In this document: piece by piece, positions 56,870 through 64,000 of the stretch
Layout of the letters: each line of letters starts with the position of its first letter
Position numbering within the stretch: position 1 is the stretch's first letter
Assembly: GCA_944327465.1 (NCBI GenBank)
Contig: CALVHH010000002.1
Span: 1 to 64,000 of the forward strand
Direction of reading: 5' to 3'
Source of the DNA: an uncultured Clostridia bacterium
GTDB lineage: Bacteria > Bacillota > Clostridia > Christensenellales > Borkfalkiaceae
DNA: 64,000 nt
Translations under genes and position numbers: made by a program
Notes under the pieces: model-generated
The model's database searches: none
What the model was told of the DNA's origin: nothing
Seen by the model: the letters and a program-made list of their open reading frames with translations, nothing else

Positions 56870-59137
56870 ATGCGGATAAGAATTTCGGGCAGCAGCGTGC
56901 TCGTCTACGCGCTGTATGCCTTTGCCACGGTATGTATAAATTATGCGGCGCAGGGAGCGCCGCTTTCGTTGGGGCTGTGCTTTGCCATGCTGGCGTGCGG
57001 GGCGAATATTTTTGCTTCGCCGGCGATATACGTGCTTGCCGCCATACCTTCGCTCGATTGGATCATAATGCTGATAACGCTGTTCGAAGGCGCGTTCGTG
57101 TGCGCGATAACGGCGATATACAGGCGGGCGCACAAAAAGATAAAATATGAGTACATAGCCTTTATGGCGGTGGCGCTTGCGCCGTTCATAGCCTTTTCGC
57201 CGTGGGACGGGCTGGACAGCCTGTACATTACCGACAACGAATACATAATAAAAGCCGTTGCCGCAGCGGCGGCGATGATTTTTTCGGTGTTCTGTTTAAA
57301 GGCCGTATACGCGCTGTTTTTCAGGCTGTGCAGGTGCAGGCTGAAGAGCGAGGAGATAGTCTGCCTTGCGCTGATGTTCACGGTGGCGGGCATAGGATTT
57401 TACAATTTGTGCGGGCTGACCACCTGCCTGTGCCTGGGCGCGGGCGGGGTGGTGCTGTGCGTACGGCTGTACCGCGACCCCGCGGCGCTGGCGTTCGGCT
57501 GCGCCGCGGGGCTGCCCCTGGCGTGCACCACCTTTTCGGGCGAGTATATAGCCGCGTTTACGCTGCTTGCCGCCGTATGCCTGCTGTTTTGCGGCGCGGG
57601 CAGGGGTGCGCCGAGCGCCGCGGCGATAGCCTGCGGCGCGGTGTACCTGTTCTTTAAGGGCACTTTCACTTCGGGCATTGCCGAAGCCGTGATATACGGG
57701 ATCCTGCTGTTTTTGTGCTGCGCGCTGCCGGCGCTGCCCTCAGAAAAGGCAATGGGCGCGCTTTTGAACAGGCTGAGGGTCAAGAGCGACCTGCCGGAAG
57801 TGTTCGAAGAGCGGCTGCGCAGCCGCATAAGCGAAAAGCTGTTCAGAACGGGTCAGGTGTTCAGGGAGATAGAAAACGCGTTCAACTCGTTCGACAGCGT
57901 GCCCGGCGAACAAGCCGTGCAGGGCAGCGTGCTGGGCGAAATAAGGCAGCGGCTGTGCTCAAGGTGCGAGCGGCGGCAGGCGTGTGCGCTCACCGACGTA
58001 TACGAAGGCTTTGCGAGGCTGTTGCACAGCGGCAGCATAAAGGGCAAAGTCAGCCTTGTTGACCTGCCCGCCGAAGTCACCGCCAACTGCATCCGCCCCG
58101 CCGACGTCATGGCTGAGATCAACGGGGCGCTGTCAAGGCTGAAGAAACTGTCTTCGGAAGCAGAGAGCGCAAGGAGCGGGCGAAAGCTGCTTGCCACCCA
58201 GGCAAAGGGGATATCCGAAGTTTTAAAGAGCGCCGCAGTGGACATTGCTCGGGCGGGACGCGGCGAGAGCAGCCGCGAAAAGCAGGTCGAAGAGGCGCTG
58301 GCGGGCGGCGGCATATCCTGCACCGAAGTAAAGATAGGCGACGGCTGCCGCGAGATATACCTGACCGTGGCGGGGAAGGCAGCCGCAGAAGCGCTCAGAC
58401 AGGCGCTGGGCGCGGCGCTGGGCGGAAGGTTCATGGTAAAGGACAAGATAGCCTACGACGGCGACAGGACGCTGTACATATTCGTGCGGCCGCCCGAATA
58501 CGACGCGGCATTCGGCGTGGCGCACGCCGTGAAGGACGGCGAAAAGGCTTCGGGCGATACACATTCGGTGATAAAGATAAACGAGCACCGCTTCATGATG
58601 GCGCTGTGCGACGGAATGGGCAGCGGCGAGGGTGCCAGGCGGATATCTTCGACGACCATTTCGCTGATAGAGGCGTTTTTCAGGGCAGAAATGCCTACGG
58701 ATACGGTGTTGGAGACGATAAACAAACTGATGAGCTTCAACCGCGACGAGAGCTTTACCTGCATAGACATTGCCGCGGTAGACCTGAACACGCTGGGCGC
58801 GGCGTTCATAAAGATAGGCTCGCCGCCGAGCGTCATAATAAAGCGGGACGGCATAAAGATAGCCGAAAGCGGCTCGCTGCCGCTGGGCATTTTAGACAGC
58901 ATACGCCCCGCCGTGAGCGAGGACAGGCTTGAGCCCGACGACATGATAGTGTTCATGAGCGACGGGATAACTTCTGCCTTTCCTTCCGCCACCGACCTTT
59001 ACGATTTTTTGGAAAAACTTAAGCCGCTCAACCCGCAGAACCTTGCCGACGCCATACTTGCCGAGGCAAAAAAAGCCGCCGGGGGAAAGTGCCCCGACGA
59101 CATGACGGTATTGTGCGTTAGAGTATTCTGCGCGTAG
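56870..59137 (+). CDS. spoIIE: Stage II sporulation protein E-like membrane phosphatase
   Basis: A 755-residue protein. The N-terminal half has about ten hydrophobic helices (about 10-290). The C-terminal 250 residues are a PP2C-type phosphatase: MALCDGMGSGEGARRISS, then FTCIDIAAVDLNTLGAAFIK, GSLPLGIL, and MSDGITSAFPS near the end. SpoIIE dephosphorylates SpoIIAA to release sigma-F in the forespore. It is a little shorter than the 827 residues of B. subtilis. Its presence indicates a sporulation gene set. The ATG at 56870 has no obvious ribosome site. Confidence 0.9.
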   Translation: MRIRISGSSVLVYALYAFATVCINYAAQGAPLSLGLCFAMLACGANIFASPAIYVLAAIPSLDWIIMLITLFEGAFVCAITAIYRRAHKKIKYEYIAFMAVALAPFIAFSPWDGLDSLYITDNEYIIKAVAAAAAMIFSVFCLKAVYALFFRLCRCRLKSEEIVCLALMFTVAGIGFYNLCGLTTCLCLGAGGVVLCVRLYRDPAALAFGCAAGLPLACTTFSGEYIAAFTLLAAVCLLFCGAGRGAPSAAAIACGAVYLFFKGTFTSGIAEAVIYGILLFLCCALPALPSEKAMGALLNRLRVKSDLPEVFEERLRSRISEKLFRTGQVFREIENAFNSFDSVPGEQAVQGSVLGEIRQRLCSRCERRQACALTDVYEGFARLLHSGSIKGKVSLVDLPAEVTANCIRPADVMAEINGALSRLKKLSSEAESARSGRKLLATQAKGISEVLKSAAVDIARAGRGESSREKQVEEALAGGGISCTEVKIGDGCREIYLTVAGKAAAEALRQALGAALGGRFMVKDKIAYDGDRTLYIFVRPPEYDAAFGVAHAVKDGEKASGDTHSVIKINEHRFMMALCDGMGSGEGARRISSTTISLIEAFFRAEMPTDTVLETINKLMSFNRDESFTCIDIAAVDLNTLGAAFIKIGSPPSVIIKRDGIKIAESGSLPLGILDSIRPAVSEDRLEPDDMIVFMSDGITSAFPSATDLYDFLEKLKPLNPQNLADAILAEAKKAAGGKCPDDMTVLCVRVFCA

Positions 59138-59167
59138 GCGCCCGAGCGGCAGCTGCCGCTCGGGCGC
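59138..59167. repeat. 30-bp perfect palindrome between convergent genes
   Basis: The sequence is perfectly self-complementary about 59152/59153 with the same GCGGCAGCTGCCGC centre as the 5319 palindrome. It sits between the spoIIE and malQ stops and can serve as a shared terminator without U tract. Confidence 0.75.
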
Positions 59168-59225
59168 ACGGCTTAAATTCAATAAACAGTTTTACAAGCC
59201 GATGAGCGCGCCGCGCCCGTCGGTT

Positions 59226-60737
59226 TTATGCTCTGCCCGCGCGGATGACGGCGTTTTTGAACTGCGCCATGGCACTGCGCGAGGGCATGGCGGTGAGGCG
59301 GAAGCCCCAGTTGCCCTGCGGCGTGGAGGGCGTATTCATGCGCGAAGCGTTGTCGAGGCAGAGTATGTCCTGCACGGGGACGACGGCTATTGCCGAGCGG
59401 GTATTGAGTGCGCACAGCACCAGCCCGCGGACGGCATCCGCCCTGTCGACGACGGGGGTGTACACGCCCTCGTAGCCGAGCGCCGAGCGCAGCCCCTTTT
59501 TGAACGCGGCAAATTCTTTATCCGTCTGCTTGAGCAGGAAGCCCAGCGCCGTGTCGTTGTCGTGGGTGCCCGTGTACGCCACGGAGTGCTCGCCGATATT
59601 TTGGGGCAGATAGCCGTTGTCCTTTTCGCCGTCGAAGGCGAACATGAGCACCTTCATCGAAGGGAAACCGCTCTCGTTGAGGAGCCTGATGACGCCGTCG
59701 TCGATGACGCCGAGGTCTTCGGCGATTATGTTGAGCTTGCCGAGCCGCCTTTCGGCCTCTTCGAAGAGCGCAACGCCCGGACCGGGCATCCACTCGCCCT
59801 CCCTTGCCGTCTTGCTGCCGGCGGGGACGGAATAATACCTGTCCAGACCGCGGAAGTGGTCTATGCGGAGTATGTCGTACATGCGCTTTGCGTGCGCTAT
59901 GCGGTTTATCCACCAGTCGTAGCCCGAAGCCCTGAGCGCGTCCCAGTTGTAGAGCGGATTGCCCCACAGCTGACCGTCCTTGGAAAAATAGTCGGGGGGA
60001 ACGCCTGCCACCGCGGTGGGGTTGAGGTCTTCATCGAGCTTGAAGAGCTCGGGATGAGCCCATACGTCGGCAGAATCGTAGGCGACGTACAGCGGGATAT
60101 CGCCTATAAGATGCACGCCCTTTGAGTTGGCATAATTTTTTAAAGCCGCCCACTGCCTTTCAAATTCGTACTGCAAGAACAGCCAGAAGCAGTATTCTTC
60201 GCGGTAGACCGAGGTGCGGAACTCGTATATGGCGAGGTGCTCCTTATATTTGTACGCTTCGGGGAAGGTGTTGAACACGCCTGCGTAGCGCGATTTGAGC
60301 GACATGAACAGCGCATAGTCTTCTGCCCTGCCGCTTTCGATATACGCTACGAATGCGGCGTCCTTTATGTTGAAGCGGGCATACGCCCTGCGCAGAAGCT
60401 TGTAGCGGTTTTCGTACAAGTCGCCGTAGTCGACGCCGTTTTTTAATTTGCGCTCGGCGCTTTTAAGCTCTTCTCTGTCCAAAAGCCCCTGCCTTGAAAG
60501 CTCTTCGAGGTCGATAAAGTAGGGATTGCCCGAAGTGCACGAAACGGACTGATAGGGCGAATCGCCGTAGCCCGTCTGCTGCAGTGGCAGGATCTGCCAG
60601 TACTTTACGCCGCACTTTGCAAGCATATCCACGAACTCGTAGGCCTCTTTGCCGAGCGAACCTATGCCGTACTTATTTGGCAGCGACGATATGTGGCAGA
60701 GCACGCCCGCGCCGCGCCCGGGTATATATTTTTGCAT
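59226..60737 (-). CDS. malQ: 4-alpha-glucanotransferase (amylomaltase)
   Basis: A 503-residue GH77 enzyme. GAGVLCHISSLPNKYGIGSLG is the usual start, with WQILPLQQTGYGDSPYQS, the catalytic region RIDHFRGLDRYYSVP, the acid/base IIAEDLG and the transition-state Asp in YTGTHDNDTALG. It moves alpha-1,4 glucan units between maltodextrins in the cytoplasm. Length is standard. The gene stands alone; a hairpin lies beyond its stop. Confidence 0.95.
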   Translation of the reverse strand: MQKYIPGRGAGVLCHISSLPNKYGIGSLGKEAYEFVDMLAKCGVKYWQILPLQQTGYGDSPYQSVSCTSGNPYFIDLEELSRQGLLDREELKSAERKLKNGVDYGDLYENRYKLLRRAYARFNIKDAAFVAYIESGRAEDYALFMSLKSRYAGVFNTFPEAYKYKEHLAIYEFRTSVYREEYCFWLFLQYEFERQWAALKNYANSKGVHLIGDIPLYVAYDSADVWAHPELFKLDEDLNPTAVAGVPPDYFSKDGQLWGNPLYNWDALRASGYDWWINRIAHAKRMYDILRIDHFRGLDRYYSVPAGSKTAREGEWMPGPGVALFEEAERRLGKLNIIAEDLGVIDDGVIRLLNESGFPSMKVLMFAFDGEKDNGYLPQNIGEHSVAYTGTHDNDTALGFLLKQTDKEFAAFKKGLRSALGYEGVYTPVVDRADAVRGLVLCALNTRSAIAVVPVQDILCLDNASRMNTPSTPQGNWGFRLTAMPSRSAMAQFKNAVIRAGRA

Positions 60738-60765
60738 TTTCCCACCTCACAGTTGACAAATAAAG

Positions 60766-61950
60766 TTACTTTTTGAGCAGAGATTTTATCCCGGCGACCG
60801 CCTCTTTTGTGACTTCGGGGCTGCCGAACGCCGTAAGGCGGAAGAAGCCTTCGCCGTTGGCGCCGAAGCCCGCGCCGGGCGTGCCGACGACCTGAATATT
60901 TTCAAGCAGGTAGTCGAAGAACTGCCAGCTGCCCATGCCGTCGGGGCACCTGAGCCAGATGTACGGCGAATTCTTGCCGCCGGTATACCATATGCCCAGC
61001 TCGTCCATGCAGTCGGCAATGAGCTTTGCATTGGCGCGGTAGACGGCGAGGTTTGCCGCTATCTGCCGCATGCCTTCGGGCGTGAACACCGCCGCGGCGC
61101 CGCGCTGAACGATGTACGAGACGCCGTTGAATTTTGTCGTCTGGCGCCTGAGCCACATCTTGTTTGCCGACATGCCGTCGCGCACGAGCGCCTTGGGCAC
61201 CACGGTATAGCCGCAGCGCGTACCCGTGAAGCCCGCAGTTTTGGAGAGCGAGCAGAACTCGACGGCGCACGTCTTTGCGCCCTCTATCTGAAATATCGAA
61301 CGGGCGAGCCCGTCATCGGTTATAAAGCATTCGTATGCGGCGTCGTAAAGTATGACGGCGCCCTTGGCGTTGGCGTAGTCCACCCACTCTTTCAGCTGTG
61401 CCTTGGAGTATGCCGCGCCCGTGGGATTGTTGGGCGAGCACAGATATATTATATCGGCATCTACCGAATAGTCGGGCATGGGCAAAAAGCCGTTAATTTC
61501 GGTGGCGTTCATGTACAGCACCCTGCGCCCCGCCATGGTGTTGGTATCCACATATACGGGATAGACGGGGTCGGGCACGAGCACGGTGTTGCCTTCGCCG
61601 AAGATATCCAAAATGTTGCCGATATCCGACTTTGCGCCGTCGGAGATGAATATTTCGTCGGGCTCGAGCTCGACGCCGTGGCTGAGATAGTAGCCGCGCA
61701 CCCCCTCCCTTAAAAAGTCGTAGCCCTGTTCGGGACCGTAGCCGCGGAAGGTGGATTTATCCGCCATGTCGTCCACGGCGGAATGCAGCGCCGAAATGAC
61801 TGCCGGCGCGAGGGGCAGCGTGACGTCGCCTATGCCCAGGCGGAGAATTTCACGCCCGGGGTGGGCGGCGGAATATGCCGCCACCTTTTGGGCTATCGTT
61901 GAAAACAGATAGCTTTGAGCTATGTCGTTGAAATGCGTATTGAAGTGCAT
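60766..61950 (-). CDS. dapL: LL-diaminopimelate aminotransferase
   Basis: A 394-residue PLP enzyme. The start NDIAQSYLFSTIAQKV and GIGDVTLPLAPAVISAL are typical of DapL. The PLP lysine lies in SLSKTAGFTGTRCGY (about 235), NNPTGAAY supplies the PLP-stabilising residues, and RLTAFGSPEV the C-terminal substrate Arg. It converts tetrahydrodipicolinate directly to LL-DAP, a one-step variant of the lysine/peptidoglycan route. It follows pyrG by seven bases. The dapF gene lies at the window edge. Confidence 0.95.
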   Translation of the reverse strand: MHFNTHFNDIAQSYLFSTIAQKVAAYSAAHPGREILRLGIGDVTLPLAPAVISALHSAVDDMADKSTFRGYGPEQGYDFLREGVRGYYLSHGVELEPDEIFISDGAKSDIGNILDIFGEGNTVLVPDPVYPVYVDTNTMAGRRVLYMNATEINGFLPMPDYSVDADIIYLCSPNNPTGAAYSKAQLKEWVDYANAKGAVILYDAAYECFITDDGLARSIFQIEGAKTCAVEFCSLSKTAGFTGTRCGYTVVPKALVRDGMSANKMWLRRQTTKFNGVSYIVQRGAAAVFTPEGMRQIAANLAVYRANAKLIADCMDELGIWYTGGKNSPYIWLRCPDGMGSWQFFDYLLENIQVVGTPGAGFGANGEGFFRLTAFGSPEVTKEAVAGIKSLLKK

Positions 61951-61957
61951 ATATGCC

Positions 61958-63565
61958 TCAGTGTTTTTTATTTTGGGAATACTTTACCGCGTATTTTATA
62001 AACTCCCTGAACACGGGATGGGCGTGCTGGGGACGGGACTTGAACTCGGGGTGGAACTGCACGCCGAGGTAGAAGTCGTTTGCGGGGACTTCGACGGCTT
62101 CGACGAGCAAGCCGTCGGGCGAGGTGCCGGCTATATTCATGCCCGCATCCTCCATCTCCTTGCGGAAGGTGTTGTTGAATTCGTATCTGTGGCGGTGGCG
62201 CTCGGAGATGTCGTCCGCGCAGTACGCCTGCTTCATCATTTTGCCTATCACGCGGCAGGGATATGCGCCCAGGCGCATTGTGCCGCCCATCTTTACGCCG
62301 TGCTGGTCGGGCATGAGGTCTATTACGGGGTGCTTGCTTTCGGGGTCGAATTCCGAAGAGTTTGCGTCGGCATAGCCCAAAACATTGCGGGCGTATTCTA
62401 TGACCGCCGTCTGCATGCCCAGGCATATGCCCAGATAGGGCACGTTGTGTTCGCGGGCATACTTTGCGCAGAGTATTTTGCCTTCGACGCCGCGGTTGCC
62501 GAAGCCGCCGGGCACGAGTATGCCGTCCACGCCCGAAAGAAGTTCGCCCACGTTCTCTTCGGTCAGGCTCTCGCTGTCCACCCAGTCGATATCTATCTTT
62601 GCGGCGTTTTCATAGCCGGCGTGCGCCAAAGCTTCGGCGACGGAAAGATAGGCGTCGTGGAGCTGAACGTACTTGCCGCAGAGGGCTATTTTGACCGTCT
62701 TGTCCCTTGCGGCTATGCGCGCGAGCATGTTCTGCCATTCGGTGAGGTCGATGTCGCGGGGGTCAAGGTGCAGTTTTTTGCAGACTATGGTTGAAAAATT
62801 GCTCTCTTCGAGCATTATGGGACACTGATAGAGCACGGGCAGAGTCATGTTCTCGATGCAGCATTCGGGCTCGACGTTGCAGAACATGGCGATCTTGTCC
62901 TTGACTTCCTTGGGCATGGGGGCGTCGACGCGGGCGATTATGATATCGGGGTTGATGCCCATGCCCTGCAGTTCCTTTACGGAGTGCTGGGTAGGTTTGG
63001 ATTTGAACTCTTCGGAGCCTGAGATATAGGGCACGAGCGAGACGTGTATGAAGCAACAATTGTCCCTGCCGACTTCGCGGGAGACCTGGCGTATGGCTTC
63101 GATGAAGGGCTGGCTTTCGATATCGCCTATCGTGCCGCCTATTTCGGTTATTACCACGTCGGCGCCCGTGGAGCTCGCCACGTTGTATATGAACGACTTT
63201 ATTTCGTTGGTGATGTGGGGTATGACCTGCACCGTCTGACCGAGATATTCGCCGTTGCGCTCCTTGTTGAGGACGTTCCAATATACCTTACCGGTGGTGA
63301 GGTTGGAATACTTGTTTAAATTTTCGTCGATAAAGCGCTCGTAATGCCCGAGGTCGAGGTCGGTTTCGGCGCCGTCGTCGGTGACGAACACTTCGCCGTG
63401 CTGATAGGGGCTCATTGTGCCGGGGTCGATGTTTATGTAGGGGTCAAGCTTCTGCGAAGCGACCTTGTAGCCCCTGCACTTTAAGAGCCTGCCGAGCGAT
63501 GCCGCCGTTATTCCTTTGCCGAGTCCGGACACTACGCCGCCCGTAACGAAAATGTACTTTGTCAT
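61958..63565 (-). CDS. pyrG: CTP synthase
   Basis: A 535-residue enzyme. The synthetase domain has [40 protein letters not shown] and [16 protein letters not shown]. The glutaminase domain has [10 protein letters not shown] in the form [13 protein letters not shown], catalytic Cys in YLGICLGMQ and His/Glu in [12 protein letters not shown]. It makes CTP from UTP, glutamine and ATP. CAGGAG precedes the ATG. It shares a strand and a short gap with dapL. Confidence 0.98.
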   Translation of the reverse strand: MTKYIFVTGGVVSGLGKGITAASLGRLLKCRGYKVASQKLDPYINIDPGTMSPYQHGEVFVTDDGAETDLDLGHYERFIDENLNKYSNLTTGKVYWNVLNKERNGEYLGQTVQVIPHITNEIKSFIYNVASSTGADVVITEIGGTIGDIESQPFIEAIRQVSREVGRDNCCFIHVSLVPYISGSEEFKSKPTQHSVKELQGMGINPDIIIARVDAPMPKEVKDKIAMFCNVEPECCIENMTLPVLYQCPIMLEESNFSTIVCKKLHLDPRDIDLTEWQNMLARIAARDKTVKIALCGKYVQLHDAYLSVAEALAHAGYENAAKIDIDWVDSESLTEENVGELLSGVDGILVPGGFGNRGVEGKILCAKYAREHNVPYLGICLGMQTAVIEYARNVLGYADANSSEFDPESKHPVIDLMPDQHGVKMGGTMRLGAYPCRVIGKMMKQAYCADDISERHRHRYEFNNTFRKEMEDAGMNIAGTSPDGLLVEAVEVPANDFYLGVQFHPEFKSRPQHAHPVFREFIKYAVKYSQNKKH

Positions 63566-63599
63566 TTATATTCTCCTGGGTAAATAGGTTGTTTACTGT

Positions 63600-63846
63600 A
63601 ATATTTTCCTGTTGTCATTTCGACAAAACTTCTCCCTTTTGTCATTTCGACCGGAGCACGTAGTGCGGAGCGGAGAAATCTCGCCGCAGAGCGCCGCGAC
63701 AAAAGAGGAGCGATACGAATGAATCACGCTCGTGCTCTGTCTTCCAAACTATATAGTCAGATCTCCCGGCTGCGCCCAAAATTCAGGCAGCGACAAAATT
63801 GCCGCAATTCATGAAAACGCCAAAGGCGTTCTCAATTCATAGAAAT
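63600..63846. repeat. Dispersed repeats between pyrG and dapF
   Basis: Units GTCATTTCGAC (about 63615 and 63640) and GAGAAATCTC (63670) repeat the families at 6119 and 35310. From 63808 to 63840 comes ATTCATGAAAACGCC-AAAGGCGTT-CTCAATTCAT, like the AATTCATG units at 35160 and the ATCATGAAGACGCC unit at 115. No gene is seen. Confidence 0.8.
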
Positions 63847-64000
63847 TTAAATTTCTATCTCTCCCCAAAAGACCAGCGTTGCGCCGCCCGTCATGTATAC
63901 CGTTTCGCCTGTATAGGTTATGACGAGGTCGCCGCCGCGGAGATGCACGGTTATGGGGGTATTCATGTCGGCACAGCCGTTTAAGACCGCCGCCACCGCC
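63847..64000 (-). CDS. dapF: Diaminopimelate epimerase, C-terminal part (cut by window edge)
   Basis: The minus strand is open from the window edge to a TAA at 63849-63847. The 50 residues visible read AAVLNGCADMNTPITVHLRG, then GDLVITYTGETVYMTGGATL and VFWGEIEI. The pattern LRGGDL, YMTGGA and VFWGE is the end of DapF, which turns LL-DAP into meso-DAP. The gene is cut by the edge. With dapL it completes part of the lysine/peptidoglycan route. Confidence 0.85.
   Translation of the reverse strand, partial: AVAAVLNGCADMNTPITVHLRGGDLVITYTGETVYMTGGATLVFWGEIEI

Overview
The window looks like a chromosomal segment of a GC-rich (roughly 55-60% by eye), sporulation-lineage Bacillota, most likely a gut Clostridia member. 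The reasons are a SpoIIE-type phosphatase, RqcP, SMC/FtsY and VanW/VanZ proteins with Firmicutes-type sequences, LL-diaminopimelate aminotransferase, strong sigma-A promoters (TTGACA/TATAAT) and AGGAGG ribosome binding sites. A family-level name cannot be given from sequence reading alone; Christensenellales-like is only a guess.

Layout: 0.2-5.3 kb, a minus-strand operon of a secreted pectate-lyase-family protein, a small unknown protein, a Wzy-type polymerase and a Wzz-type chain-length protein. 5.4-9.9 kb, TrhA/hemolysin III, a membrane-anchored XRE regulator and ClpB. 10.0-11.9 kb, an AT-rich island with a small membrane protein, an unrecognised exported protein and a divergent membrane-anchored XRE regulator. 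12.0-22.6 kb, carbohydrate genes: a gluconate-5-dehydrogenase-like SDR, a large right-handed beta-helix lipoprotein, and a five-gene ThuA / Gfo-Idh-MocA / sugar isomerase set divergent from an AraC regulator. 22.7-25.0 kb, an AT-rich HaeIII-like restriction-modification system with a controller gene, next to two tRNA genes (Ala-CGC, Leu-UAG). 25.4-34.4 kb, VanZ, a small unknown protein and rpoCB. 34.8-42.6 kb, rqcP, a DUF1538 membrane protein with two PII-like genes, ispDF, radA, a cytidylate-kinase-like gene, an AbrB-like gene, rubrerythrin and a small frameshifted Cys-rich gene. 42.7-53.4 kb, minus-strand NifX-like and acetyltransferase genes, then plsX-rnc-smc-ftsY and recF-PHP-vanW. 53.4-64 kb, dnaA, mnmG and spoIIE on plus, then malQ, dapL, pyrG and the 3' part of dapF on minus.

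How it fits together: most of the right half is housekeeping (replication, transcription, secretion, cell-wall DAP synthesis). The left third is carbohydrate-directed, with exported pectin-fold proteins and intracellular sugar-acid enzymes. Two AT-rich insertions interrupt this background. The most striking global signal is that GGCC, the predicted target of the HaeIII-like system, is about ten-fold rarer than base composition predicts across the whole window, visible in codon choice (Gly before a C-starting codon is GGG or GGA rather than the otherwise favoured GGC). Several intergenic gaps carry dispersed repeat families. No CRISPR array, transposase, rRNA or phage gene was seen.
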